A DNA stretch of 64,000 nt from Plumapathes pennacea (GCA_964036295.1 OZ038470.1:2841501-2905500); one strand, 5' to 3'; counted from the stretch's first letter, positions 47,571-60,270 are shown. Notes: generated by a model not told the origin, from the sequence alone. Program-made: numbers and translations.

Positions 47571-48032
47571 TTAAAAACGAGAAAGGGCATCAGCAATTGA
47601 GTTCTGCATGCCAGGAATGTGTCGGGCCATGAAGAAGTTGAAATGGGCTGAGGCCATAAGCAGACTACGCATTAGATGCATCAGCTGGGGGACCTTGGAA
47701 GTCCTAGAGTTGAGGACCGACACGACAGTTGTGTTGTCAGAACGGAAAAAAATGTTCCTCTTAGCCCACCTTGGGCCCCACAGATGCACTGCGATAACCA
47801 CCGGGAAGAGTTCCTTGTAGGCAATAAACTCATGCTGTTGGATGGGCAACCACGGACCAGAGAACCATTCTCTGCGGGAAAAGGCACCAAAGCCAAGGGA
47901 ACTTGCTGCGTCAGAAGTGACCTGCAGATCTAAATCCGGGGTCAAGCCTGCATAGAACCAGAAGCTGACGCCGTTCCCCGAAGAGACAAACTGAACCCAC
48001 CACTGGAGGTCAAGGTGGAACTCCCGGTTCAA
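47571..48032 (-). pseudogene. DIRS-like RNase H
   Basis: 153 open codons. It contains TSDAASSLGFGAF, AYKELFPVVIAVHLWG, FRSDNTTVVSVLNSRTSK and RHIPGMQNSIADALSR, giving the D-E-D-D catalytic set of DIRS/gypsy-type RNase H. It lies directly downstream of the reverse transcriptase. Confidence 0.85.
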
Positions 48033-48850
48033 CCGAATAGGTTCAACCGATCAGGTTGCTGGAAGCAGCAGAGCAGGTCAATCATGCGACGCAGGAAGGT
48101 TCGGCCAGGCCAGACCACTTTGGCGGCAAAATGGAGGTGGCCGATCAAGGATTTGAGTTGCCATCTGTCACACCAGCAGTGAGGAACCCACGAGAAGAGT
48201 AAATCTTGAAGGGCAAGTAGCTTCCCAGCTGGTAGGCGAGCTATCTGGTTGACTGAGTCACGTTCAATGCCCAAAACAAGCATACAAGTTGTGGGTCTCA
48301 CACACTTAGTGGGATGCAGTGGCTGGCCCAGCTGACAACAAACGTTTAAGGCAGTGTCAAGATTGTGAGCACACTGTAGAGAATTAGGAGGGCCCGCACT
48401 GACGAAATCATCCAAGTAGTGAATGAGATTGGACACTGTGTAGTTCACGCGTAGGATCCATTCCACTAAGTCCGCTACTGAGTTGAAGATGAAGGGTGCT
48501 GAAGGCCAAACGGGAGTGTGAAATCGATGTAAATCTGGCCTTTCGATACTTCATTGGCCAGATAGACATCGATGATGGCCGGATGTTGAAGGGCAGACAG
48601 CTTGTAATGTTTAGAGGAGCTAAGGGGAGAGGTTGCAAGGAAGTCCACCTTAAACCCATGCCTAAGCCCCTGGATTACGAAGGAAACTCGATCCTGGTCC
48701 GGGTGCTCACGCAGCTCCTCGGCAAAGAGGTCAGGGACGAGAGGGCTAACTAATTTGACTGGAGGAAGGGGAGGCCACGCTAGAAGGGGAAGTAAAAGCC
48801 TTGGCACAATGTAAGCCAGAACAAGAACTGCATTTGAGAGTGAAGTGGCA
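48029..48850 (-). pseudogene. DIRS-like reverse transcriptase
   Basis: The N-terminal part (SPLVPDLFAEELREHPDQDR, VIQGLRHGFKVDF) and the palm core (SNLIHYLDDFVSAGPP, with the YLDD catalytic box near 48407-48418, then LGQPLHPTKCVRPTT) are in different frames with a break near 48470. The catalytic aspartates are kept, but the ORF is not. Confidence 0.75.
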
Positions 48851-49870
48851 GGAAGAATAAGGCGCAGAGCAACGGCCACAGTTCCAGCAAGCGACGAGTT
48901 GTTACCCCGAGCTTCGCTAAGCTCCAAAGACGGGATACAGAACGGATCCGGGGCAAGGCACCCGCTGAATGGAAATTGAACAGCTGGACATCCATGCTTG
49001 ACCAATCCTGCAGCTTCGTGGCGGTGGCGTGCTGGCGAATGGCACAATCATAGGCCAACCAAACGCGATTGGCAAATTGCCGGTAAGTCTGGAGGATCAG
49101 AAGCTTGTAGCTTGTTAAATCACGCCAGCAATGTTGGAAGTGAGAAAACAAGGACCAAGGAAAAAACTGAGAATGCTTCGGTCCAAGACAAAATGTCCTT
49201 GATGCGCCGGCATTGTCTCTTGGGAGTGGAGGTGAGAACGACATGCCCATCAAACAGCAGTTGAGGCTCGGGTTCAACTTCTGACAAATTCACCGAGAGA
49301 AGGTCGCTGAAATCCATGAATTTGCCTGCCACAGTTTGTGCCACCAGCTTTGCAGGTACAGGAGAGAAACCGGGACCAACAACAAAGGGCTGTTGAAAAA
49401 TGGGTGGGGCCAAACTAGGAATGTGAGCAGAGGTAGCCACGTGGAACGGGTTTTGGACGAACGAAGACACAGAGTTGGGCGACACAGCAATAGACAGAAC
49501 GGCAAGGGAGAAAGTGTTCACAAATGAGGGCACGGCAACCGACCTACCTTGAACAGAAGGGGTGGAGGAAGCTTGTAGATTGAGACAATCCTGCTCCGTT
49601 GGAGAGGCCACCCCACGCCAAACAAGATGGAGCAACAACAGGCACATGAACAGGCGCAATCAAACTCGTGATCGGTAGAACAGATGCCAATTGCGACGAG
49701 GCTGCAGGTCCAGCGGGTGGCAAATCGGCAGCTAACGCAACACGAACTGCAGCCACCAGAGGCGATGAACTCCGGCAAAGGACCAGGATCAGAATACGGC
49801 AGCGAAGGAGCTGTCACCAAAGACAAAGTCATGGTAGAGTTGAAGTACTCGACACCACGGCCAAAGAGTA
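48850..49870 (-). pseudogene. DIRS-like gag region
   Basis: Overlapping frames contain VVAPSCLAWGGLSNGAGL, VVGPGFSPVPAKLVAQTVAG, DLLSVNLSEVEPEPQLLFDG, ILSWTEAFSVFSLVLVFSLP and, after a frame change, DLTSYKLLILQTYRQFANRV. This series is characteristic of the ORF1/gag of cnidarian DIRS-type elements as I remember them. At least two frameshifts interrupt it. Confidence 0.65.
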
Positions 49871-50756
49871 AGCACTATCAAGACTATTACAAGTTTGACG
49901 CAACATCGCAAACTTAGAGCCAAGCAAGAGATCTGCAATGATCTGCAAGCAAACTGCAAATGCCACAAACTGCGCAAAGCCCCAGAATGCCACGGGGCAC
50001 CCCTGCTGCGGGGAGCGACTGCTGACCAGCAATTGTCTTGAGGTTAACTTTGCCTAAATTACATTTAGCCACAATTAAAAGTGCATCAGTTTCCAGTGGC
50101 CAAGAACAGTGCTACAAACCAAGTTTCAATAATATATTATCTACCTATTTAGGAAATTTTGGAGGGAATTTTTTAATTTTGGGAAGACTTCAGAAAAGTG
50201 CTCTCTCATAAGAGAGACTGACCCGGATCAACTGCTGTGACAAATTGCACAAGGTTCTAACAAATGGTCACACTGAAGATCTTCAAATAAGTGCCCCACT
50301 CTAATAGATGACCACCCCCTTCTTGGCCAAAATTTTAAATAAGTGCCACCTCCCCTTTACAGACTTTGTTGTTTTTGCGCTGATGGTAAATTAGCACCAT
50401 TGAAAATCAAAATCAATGTTTTATGCTTTAAAGTATGTCGCTATTAATAGATCTATACAAATCGCTTTGTTGTTCATAAGCAAATGTTACACATTGCAAA
50501 AGTAAATGACTAGGGAAAATTTAATAAGGGCCTCCCCTCAAACAAGCTCGCCCTTTGAATAAGCATTCCTAACCTAAATTTGCTGAGACCCAGGATGCTT
50601 GTGGTATGACCGAATGGTAAAAAATCTAAAACACTTTACTTATCTTTCTTGAGCCATTTTTCATTTAGAGTTGTGCCTCAGTAAGAACTGAAAAAAAAAA
50701 AAAAAAAAGAGAGTTGCATATAACTTCTGGTGGAAGGCCAGAGGGCACAACTTGCG
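49871..50756. other. Non-coding flank of the DIRS-like element
   Basis: No gene recognised. A 20-base A run lies at 50690-50709, directly 3' (on the minus strand) of the unknown three-exon gene. Confidence 0.4.
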
Positions 50757-52591
50757 CTACACTACGTTTGTGGCAGTGCCAATCGAGAACGTTTTAGAAA
50801 AACAACATACATTTTTACATTCATCTTCCACTTGAAGCCATCTCCAGCCAAATAATCCTTGTAAACTTTGAGTCAAGTCCATGTGCCATGCCTCTTTTCC
50901 ACTGTCCTGAAAGCTGCATGGTGTGAAAGCTCTGCGAGAAAAGAGAGAAAGGTATTAAATAACCTGGAATGTTTCAAAGACAGGCATAAAGCTAAGCGTA
51001 AGTTCGTTTTGTTCATTTGTACGTCGCAAGTTTCAACTTAGTAAGACTCACCAGAAAGCCTGACTTTCACTTGCTCTACCATTTTTGGTTTACAAATCTC
51101 TTCTCGCAAACACAGCCATCTTTGTCAGAGTCTTCGCACAAATGGCTTCTGTGCATAATGGAACGAAAGGTGTGAAAAATGCAGTCAAGCCGGTTTTGGC
51201 ACACTTGTCAGTTGGATGCATGAACAAAACAGCATGGGATGCATGAACAAAGAACGCACAAGGTTGGGTGGGGTTTTATGGGTTATAAGTAAATGGCCAC
51301 TGCCATATAACTAAAAAATAGCTATCTAAAAAGTACATGTGCCTACTGCTCTAAAGCAGGGAAGTTACTGAGTAGGCATGAGAGCAAAACCTGATAACTT
51401 ATATGTAAATTAGTGGACAACAGTTTAAAACACGCTAAAAAAAGTCAAAATATCATGGCTTTTGTGTCCCTTGTACAAACTGTTGTCACAGCCTGCAGAT
51501 CATAAGGACATGACTCAATTGCTAATTTATCAGGGATTATGCCGTCTTATGTTTTATTGGGCCATTCCTTATATCCGCACCCCCACTATAGAGGGTTTGC
51601 TAAGGAGACCCCTTCGGATAATACATGATTGGCTGACCCCCTGGATATTTGAGAGGCTACCCCCATGGAAAAACTGGGTTGGAGTGGTCTAATTGCACCT
51701 AATTTTATCTAATTTTACCTAATTTTACTTAATTTTACCTAATTTTATCTAATTTTACTGAAACCGAACCACCTCCCCCACAGCCCCCCATGGATTTTGT
51801 CAGGGATTCACCCCCTTGAATATAAACCCCCATGGATTTTATGCTGGGACCCCTCCCCCAAGGATCCACAACCTTCAATAGGGGAAGTGCACATAAAAAA
51901 TGGAATGGCCCATTCATCATCGTTGGTATAGAGAAGCACATTTTGTCTCTTAGGCTTGTCAATTTATAAGAGATAATATCATTTAAATATTATTTCAAAA
52001 GCAGCCTCTATTCTGTGCTCAACGTGAGCAACTTCAAAATATGTAAACTAACATCAAGTCAATATGAGTATATTTATTTATAATTTGAATACCTGTGCAG
52101 TTGCGTCGCCGCCCGAGTCGCCGTCTGTACTCTTCACGTTGACACTGAGAATAGCAGTCATCTTGTCCTTGTTGTTTAAATCATGTAGATCAGATATTTC
52201 TACATATTCGTTCCAATCGCTCTCGAATCTTTGAAAATACATTCGCCTATTTTGCGAAACGTCAAAATGAGCTTTTGTATTGATTTAGGTCCTCAAAAGA
52301 CTTGAAATGCTGGACTTCAACCACTTGGCGTCTGTCACCAAGCTGTAAAAGGATCTGCAACGCCAGAAAAACATTCTGTGTTTTTATTCTGAATATATGC
52401 AATTCCACATGGCTACTCGAGCAAACAAAATATTAAAATATGCACCTATTGCAAGAATGAAAACACAAATATGCAAATAATCACGTTCTTATTACTGCAG
52501 TGCACCAAACTATGACTCTATAGAACACGGATGGTTTAATTTCAAGCCAATAACTCAAGGATTTTACCTTCTTCATTTCCTCCGTCGCCAT
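50757..52591 (-). CDS. Unknown three-exon gene with one frame break
   Basis: Exon 1 (52568-52591) encodes MATEEMKK with donor AAG|GTAAAA. Exon 2 (52093-52354) follows GCGTTGCAG and encodes ILLQLGDRRQVVEVQHFKSF, then, after a one-base indel in an AAAA run near 52277, FDVSQNRRMYFQRFESDWNE and MTAILSVNVKSTDG, ending ACAG|GTATTC. Exon 3 (50757-50906) follows CAGCTTTCAG and encodes DSGKEAWHMDLTQSLQGLFG and WRWLQVEDEC to a stop. Phases agree (0/0). The product is about 140 residues, acidic, without signal or membrane segment. I recognise no family. The indel may be a sequencing error or a disabling mutation; the last exon might splice further instead of ending. Confidence 0.45.
51690..51760 (+). 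repeat. 11-bp TAATTTTACC tandem repeat
   Basis: Six to seven imperfect units of CTAATTTTACC or CTAATTTTATC. They lie in the long intron of the unknown minus-strand gene and next to C-rich CCCCATGGATTTT words. Confidence 0.85.
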
Positions 52592-52756
52592 GTTTCATGC
52601 TTTGAGACATTCTCGTTCCAATCTCCCAACGTACAGTCATCTCCAGGTCCCCGCTGTAAATCTCATCCAAGTCCCCGGTAACCGGAGCACTTCTAATGAT
52701 CAAAAGTCGTTTTTTGCCCCGCTAAATCCCCCCCATATCCCCGCTATTCCCGGGTT

Positions 52757-52791
52757 GGGGGGGGGGGGGGGGGGGGGGGGGTTTACATTGA
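52757..52791 (+). repeat. Poly-G tract of about 35 bases
   Basis: An uninterrupted G run after CCCGGGTTGG, 170 bp upstream of the minus-strand gene start. It could form G-quadruplexes and is prone to assembly length error. Confidence 0.9.
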
Positions 52792-52876
52792 CTGGTGCAT
52801 AACTGATTTGATATTCAGCCGCCATTTTGTCAACCGTACTGTTGCGATGTTTAGTCACCAGTACTTTACCGTAGTG

Positions 52877-52970
52877 CAGTGACGTAGGATTGTCGATATA
52901 TGATAATTTTGACATGATTCACAATTGTGAATAATCTCTAATCTTAGGTTCGAGGACATGTTGCCAGGTA
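52877..52970 (-). repeat. Dispersed block with CACAATTGTG palindrome, copy 2
   Basis: Inverted match to 41251-41345. On the minus strand it opens MSKLSYIDNPTSLHYGK and continues for about 46 codons to the poly-G/C tract. Confidence 0.75.
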
Positions 52971-54021
52971 ATGACTTTGGAGGCTTGGGGAAGAGTAATT
53001 AGGAAACAGCACTAACACGCGCAGACACGCAAAAAAGTAACGAACACGTGTATTATGCTGATGTTTCTTTCATGTTAACTCGGGATTACACGTAGGTTTA
53101 CTTCATTTAGGGACGCTTTCCAAAAAAAAGATTACTCCCCTCAGTACTGCGAATGGGTGAGACATTTGGCTGTTGGAATAACGGCCTCACACACTCCACC
53201 TTGAAGTGTACTAGGAAACCCTAGATAGGATCAACAAAAATAAGCAAGGCGGTTGTGTACGTGATTGAACTGTGCAGTGAGCGCGCGATATGTCGCACGT
53301 AGAATGCGCGCACAACGTATTTATAGGTGTAAAGCGCGCAATATGTCTTACAGTGTGCGCGTGACGCGTTGTGTATAAAGTGCGCGCCAGACTTGTTGCG
53401 TGTGCGCGCGTGTTTAGACGTATGCGTTTAGACATTTGTTGCGGTTGTCAGATGTGGTATGAATTGCAACGGATGACAAACAGGCAGAGTTGCAAGTCTC
53501 GTTAAGTTCATTAAATTTATCAAGTAATATCGACAATCGCTTAGCACAGCAGTATTCATCAACTAAATATTTTAAGTAATCTCTCAACCAAGATGTGGGT
53601 TTGCGCCGCAATACCGTTTCTGTCCCGGACACTGAGTGGGTTTTGCCCAGTGACAAAATTCCCGGATGGAAGCAGCAATGTAAGGCGCGCAAAGCACTCC
53701 GGTTTTGGAGAGATTCTTTTAAAGTACCCGTATTTTTATCTCCCAAAATATCTAGACCCTACAGCAATTTCTGCTGGCATTTTCCCCATACTAAACTGTA
53801 TATAGTTAACAGTGTAATGAAAGGAGGCGCTGGCTTATGATCATTCTTTAAGCTTAACACTTTCATTGCCAAGAAAACCACAAATCAAGACTAAATCCCA
53901 GATAAAAATTACACAATATATTACGTAAATATCCTCAAACACTATTACTCCATCTCTTGAACTTGGTATATGAAAATTACGAGCCTTTAACTGGGCCCGG
54001 TATTTATTAACGTGGCTAAGG

Positions 54022-54167
54022 TTGGAGTGAAGCTTCTACATTAAGCTACTAGGGAGCTAAAGATCTAACTAATCATATAACAGCAGTCAAAGGGCTGGAG
54101 TGAAGCTTCTACATTAAGCTACTAGGGAGCTAAAGATCTAACCAATCATATAACAGCAGTCAAAGGG
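54022..54167 (+). repeat. 73-bp tandem duplication
   Basis: TGGAGTGAAGCTTCTACATT through CAGCAGTCAAAGGG occurs twice head to tail with one mismatch, so it is recent. Confidence 0.95.
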
Positions 54168-54522
54168 CCCTCTCAATCGCATTCCTTTACGCGCCAAACG
54201 GCCATTTCCAGAGTTCTCAAAAATCGAAAGCAACAGGCCATTTTCGAGGTGCCTAATTCCTCTTTTTAAAGTGAAGCCCAGCGTGAAGCTTTTCTGTGCT
54301 TTACTCGCAAGCTTATTTTCATGCAAATCAAACTCATTTTCACAAGGCCTCGATTTGGAACAGCGACAGTAGGCATCTTGGAATTGGCCTTCTGGCAATC
54401 GTTTCAACTGGACCCGTTAGTTCTACTTGGCCTAACAGTGATATTTACCTGTATTGCCATTAATTTTTTTCTTTAAATATAATTTTCGTGACGGAACTAC
54501 AACCAGGATCAACCTAGATACC

Positions 54523-54667
54523 CTGGTTCCCAGACGTTCTCTCGCTCTCGGTCGGAGACGTCCCGGAGGCATGAGGCCGAGAACGCGAAAACGACTCACG
54601 ACTGACCCACCCTTGTCCGCGCCTTTGGCGCTCAGGCCTCCGATCGAGAGCGAGAGATCTGGGAACG
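54523..54667. repeat. Inverted-repeat element
   Basis: CCTGGTTCCCAGACGTTCTC, then TCGCTCTCG, is mirrored by CGAGAGCGAGAGATCTGGGAAC at the other end. The interior is GC-rich and non-coding. Confidence 0.6.
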
Positions 54668-55944
54668 GCCCACTTTACAAATTAATAACACATACACACA
54701 AAAGGCACGTGAAAACGACAGCACTCACACGGAAACCACTCCTATAACTATAATCTGATGTATCAATAAAGGGATGCTTTGGAAACGAGGCTCCATGAGC
54801 AACTAACCCCAATAAGGCAATTGGATGATGACGTATTTCCCCGTGTCTTCCCGATTAGTAGGGCACATGTGCCCAGCTATAAGACTGATACTTTAATAAA
54901 GTTGTTGATTGATTGATTGATTGACGTCATTTGAGTACGACTACCAGAATATGCTCACAAAAAACAATGCGACAATCTGATTTGTACCTTCTGAACCCGA
55001 ATTTGGCACAAAACTTTGCGTCGCACATGAGTTGTTACTCTTTATAAAACACGAGCCATATTGTCCCTGAAGCAATCTGGCACTCGTAGTGAGGTGGCGT
55101 GGCATCATCATAAGTATATAAACAGCAGGTCATATGACCCAACTTGTATAATGAAAATTTAAAGAGCGATAACAGCGAGTCGAAGATATGTGGAGTAGTT
55201 GTTACTTGCGTTAGTATTGACTGTTGGAAGGCAGCTATTGCTTGAAGGCTTGAAATCCTCTAATTTCTGTTCCCAGCAGCTACTCAGCGCATTTATATTT
55301 TATAAATAAAAGATGTTATCTGAGGAAAGAAGAAACAAAAACATAAATGACACTGTTCGTTCGTTCGTTCGTTGTGGGTATCTTTAACGCAAACACCAAA
55401 GGCAAACCTCTTAATTCAAATGTGTACCTTGCTGTTTGCACCATCACAGCTCCAGTTTCTGCTCGCACGGTCGCAAAACAAGGCACGATCCTTGATTCAA
55501 CCCAGGATTCAACCCAGAAGGATTGGAGTTTGGACGGACATAGCGTCGTCAAAAAACCGGGATCCTTGAGAGTGTATCTAGAGAAAGTTTTAAGCCGACC
55601 TGTTGCGGTAATCCTTGAGCTCGATACAGGAATCGGCTTTCGGAGTTTTGACGTAAATGCTATCGTAAAGTCTCATTTTCGTGGCGCAATACCGCACAGT
55701 GGCCATCAAAACCCAGTAAAAAGTCTTCATTTGACTCTGGTTAATGCAGATAATAATTAAGAGCACTATTTAACAATTGTGAAATTTGACGGAAGCCGCT
55801 GTATAATGAAACATCCCATTCGATCCGCTCATCACATTGCTGCGAAGGTCTTCTGCCCCTCAGCTACACAGGGTACATACACATCCCTCGTGCCAAGCAA
55901 CAAGAATTATTACTGACCTGGATTTTACAGGAATGCGTGTTTTT

Positions 55945-55986
55945 TCACTCCATCTTGGACATCTCGAATTTCCTTGTCATCAGTTC
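55945..55986 (-). CDS. TMEM87-like terminal exon
   Basis: Acceptor GCCTCCTCAG; encodes [13 protein letters not shown] and a TGA. Matches the conserved C-terminus of TMEM87A (SKME-stop). Confidence 0.85.
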   Translation of the reverse strand, partial: ELMTRKFEMSKME

Positions 55987-58900
55987 CTGAGGAGGCAATG
56001 TTGAACAATCAGGGAATAGATTTGAGATGGCTGCATACGCTTATTCCGCTGGTTCCAGAGGTTTCATTCACCATAAAGTCGCATTCACGGCTCTCTTATA
56101 AACGACTTTTTGTGGAAGAGAAACCGGCGCTGGGGCAAGCCGGGTAATGGAACCATTCAAGAGAATTATGAACTGTTCAGGACCCTATTTGAAGAATAAA
56201 TAAACCATGAAAATCACACACAACTTACCTCGTCCGAGTCCAGGACACTTGGTAAAACACTGAAGGAGAACAGAAACGCGTTCAATTATCTCAACACAAA
56301 TTATCCAAACCAGTCAAGAAAAAATGTACCAGCGATGTTGTGAGAATTGCTAGTCAAATCTATCTTCATCTGAGGAGGTTATAAAAGCTCTTTATACTAC
56401 ATGTAATTTTGTCAGTTCAGCAGTCGGAAGTAAACATTGCTATTAGAATGTTCTTAGTTGAGAGCTTTTATTTGAGTGGTCACACCTTCAGGTTTCATTT
56501 GACAATTTGGGAGTTGGAGTGAACACTGCTTCTAGAATGTACTCATTAGAGAGCTTTCATTTAATAGGTCACACCTTTAGGTTTCATTCGACGGTAGTTC
56601 ACGAGTTGGTATCTCACATATTGCTAAAGCATAAACAAAAGTGCGGATGACATAAACTTATCAACTGCAACCCCCCCACCCGAAGCTCACTCACGTGTCA
56701 GCTCCAGAAGTAGGAATGTTCTCCTCCACCCATTTCAGATCATCATCGTGCTAAAGAAAAATAAAAACCATCATATCAACCACGCTGTACACCACCTACT
56801 CAACTCCTTTACTCAGATACAAACAGAGTTCACACAGAAACTTGGGAAGAAAATTATGATGTTTCCCTGACCATTTGAAAACTTGAGATAAAATTCCACG
56901 CTGAAAACAGTAAGCAAAAATGTCTGGTCTTTGCAACCGAGGTTCCTAAACTTCTCCATTTTCCAATCATCAGCTAGATAAAAATAGTTTGAGCATAGGC
57001 AAGAAATTCTATGGCTTTACCACGATCTAATGTAATTTTCGAAAGTTCCACGATGTTTCCAGGCCTGGAAACCAAATTCCTTGACTTGAACCTTGTAGAG
57101 AGGCCTGGTCTACCTGTAGCCTGCAAACACAACCGCGTCCCGTCAGGCGGCTGTATTCGCAGGCCAGTCAAACGGATGTACAGGTGTAACATCAACTTTA
57201 CTGGGTCGTGTTGCGAGATGGTCGTGTTGGTACTCACAGCTCTTAGTGATTTCCTGTCCCCGTTGACCAGCACTTCCGGCATGTTACCTTGCCGCGGTCT
57301 CATCTTCATTCCCTCTAAAATTGATCAATAAAGAAGCGACATGAAACAAACAAACAAACAAACAAACAAAAAAACAGTGCACAAGGACAACAAATTCCAG
57401 TTATCATTTGCCGGTGTCGTTCAAATGGATGTCTAGGAAGTTCTGTGTACTATTGTAGTGTTCCAAGAGTGATCAACTTCAATTTTCTCTTTGAATTTCT
57501 CACAAGAAATATATCATACAGTAGGGAGAAATTTGCCTTTGATACCTTGCCCATATTAAAGCTGATTGAACTATCAATTCTCACTACATTACTCATACAT
57601 TTTCCTCTTAAAAGGTTGGGAGAATCTGCATTTTGAGCTTGGGAGTGAAAGGGTTAAAGACCCACACACTGCAGTGTTGTAAGTGTTTCACTAAAACTTA
57701 CCAAAAGCTTCGGACAAAGTAATGTTGTCTTCATCATCATCGTCGCCAAAATCCACTAGAGGCGTGAAGGCGTACCTGGGAAACGATAAAAATCTCACGT
57801 TAAACTTGTTATATAGCTGAGCTCCGCTAATCGAACTCCCAATGGCAACGCGAAAAAGTTAGCGGGAATTCAAGTTAGCCGATAGTAAATGACTGCATAG
57901 GAAATCCAAGGGAGATGGGTTTGAGTTCAAGTTAGCGAGAGTTCAAGTTAGCCGATAGTAAATGACTGAAAGGGAAATCCAAGGGAAATGGGTTTGAGTT
58001 GGAGATAGCGGGGTTCTACTGTATGTACATACGATTGAGCTTTAAATTACAACAAGCAAAAAGCCACATAACAGTACATCATTCACTACAATACTGTTTG
58101 TCTATACTGCTGTTTGTGTAGCACAACACCATGCGGCCATGTTCCACGTCACGTCACGTCAAGGCACAACACATCGCGCCATTGTAACATCGCACTAGTG
58201 ATGACGCCAGATAGCGTCACGTCGCACCCCCTTCACATCAATCACCACGTCACGATATCACGTCTGTGATACGTCACACTACCATGTCACGTCTGTGACA
58301 GGTTATAATACCACGTCACGTCACATATCACAGCACACTTTGAGAGCTGCATGAACCTTTACCTCTGATTGTTTGCAGTTGGCCTCCACAGGATCATGAT
58401 GACCAAGAGAAGAAGCGAGAAGAGGAAATGCCAGAACGCCTCGTCCAGCCACAGCTCCGACCAGTCCTGTGAAGACAAGTCCAACTTATACACAACTACT
58501 TTATTGCATTTACTGGGATGGGGACAGATTCTGTGTTTAATGTCCACGTCCCTCGACGCAGATTGCATTAGGTTCCCACAGGGACTAACATTCCATTGTA
58601 ACCCGAAAGAAGTCCAACTTAATCGTTTCACTCCTAAGTTCGTGATACAAATTCTCCTGACCATTAAAAAAAAAGTACATGAGTGATGTGATATAGCGAG
58701 AAAAGTTGGGTGAATACAGCCCTGCAACAGCTTTCAGGAGACTTACCGAAAGACATTCTGAAAACTTGTGCGTCTTGATCGACCAGATCATGTAAGCAAC
58801 GGAAACTAGAACGAAACAAAAACACATGAGTATAGATAAAAACAGTCCAAGCTCTCTGAACGGACACTTTCGTCAGCGGACAGCTCTACTTACGGACGCC

Positions 58901-60270
58901 TCTACGAAACCCCGTTTAAACTCTAGCTCAGTCAAACTCTGTATTTACACATTCTCGTAAGCGGACAGTTCCAGTTACAAACATTTTTCTGCTTCCTAAG
59001 GGTGTCCGCTTGCGGGAGCTTCAATTGTACTGATAACACTAAACGTGTTGAACACTTTTGAAATTACAAACGTATCTGCATTAGTAAGATCAGTGCTGAG
59101 TGTCTATTTCTTTGTGTCTTGTATGTTTCTGTGTCTTGTCTCTTGTGTCTTGTCTCGTTTTTGTCTTTGCATATGTCCGTGTCTCTCTTGTCTGTGTCTC
59201 TGTCCCTGTCTCTTGGGTGTGTCCTAGCCTGCGCAGTTGGCGGTTTTTAATGGATGCGGGTAAAACACACGTTTGCTCGCATCTCCGCCATTTTGCATTT
59301 TGAAAGAGGGGCATCCCTGCCTATCTCTCTTATCCATATCTCACCGAGAACAGCGAAGATGAGCGTGTTGGTAAAATGCCTGTACAGCGTCAGCTTCACC
59401 ACGTTTCGGCGGATTCGCAGCGTTCTGGTGGTCTGGACAAGAGACATGAAAATCCACCAACAAATGGCAGCGTCAAGCACAGCCAACGGGATGTTAGCGA
59501 TCAGTTGCTGTTTACTGGGGTCTTCCTTGGGCTGCAAAAGTAAAACAAACTTCAATTGAACTCTGTGGGTGATGTGAAACATAGTGCAGACATCGCATTT
59601 TACGCAAAACTCTGACCATCAGTTCTGGAGCTGCTCTACTAACATCTGCGCATGTGTACTCATCTTGAACCGCATACAACACCCGTATGCATACTATAAT
59701 TATTGTACAATGCCTAATACAACTATTACATGTGCGACTTGCAGAATTTGGACACTTTGTACCACACAGCTTTCGCAAGTTCCCGACATTATTCAAAAAT
59801 AATCGTCCAGAAGAGACACGTTTCCCGTTCTCTTTATTCTCCCTCTTGGGAATACTCTGCAGTGCTCGACAATAAGGTTTTAGGTTGGTTGCCCTTCGGA
59901 CTGAAGATTGACTTCAAGCAATAGAAAGTTTCATAATTTCTGGTTGCCCGACCCAGAATTTACCTGCCCGACCAAAAGTTTTGGTTGCCCCGGGCAAGCG
60001 GGCAACCGTTAATGTCGAGCGCTGGACTCTGTATGGGCCTACGCAAATCCACAGTAGCATGGCGATGTTTGCAATGTATGATATGAAGGTGATACGCACA
60101 AGTTTAGAGAACATAGTTTCAACTCTGATTGGTTGAGAGGGCAGAGTCCCCAATCTGATGCGCCGGTTGGTCTGAAGTGTTTTTTTTTTATGGCCTTTTT
60201 GAATTTCTTGTGGCATCTACAATATTGACGCTGTGATTGCTTTTGGACTCCTTAAATGAATTGAAAATCG

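Larger units (their letters stand above)
46560..49870 (-). mobile_element. DIRS/Ngaro-like tyrosine-recombinase retrotransposon, frameshifted
   Basis: Read on the minus strand, the order is gag-like, reverse transcriptase, RNase H, tyrosine recombinase, the arrangement of YR retrotransposons. Domains fall in several overlapping frames separated by stops and indels, so the copy is inactive. No long terminal repeats or integrase of the DDE type are present. The right-hand (5') limit is uncertain: gag-like reading fades near 49870. The left-hand limit is probably beyond the palindrome at 46508. Confidence 0.85.
52971..55944. other. Intergenic region with repeats, no convincing gene
   Basis: Frames of up to 137 codons (55347-55760 plus strand) or 110 codons (53414-53746 minus strand) have no recognised domain. 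Contents include CpG/TGCGCGC-rich DNA at 53270-53420, a 73-bp duplication, an inverted-repeat element at 54523-54667 and a TTGA microsatellite at 54903-54925. Confidence 0.4.

Noticed and set aside
53414-53840. Overlapping 70-110-codon frames on both strands
   Set aside because: They overlap on opposite strands with no family resemblance; at most one could be real and neither has support.
55347-55760. 137-codon plus-strand ORF
   Set aside because: No recognisable domain, starts in a TTCG tetranucleotide repeat and contains a short internal duplication. The opposite strand is equally open.
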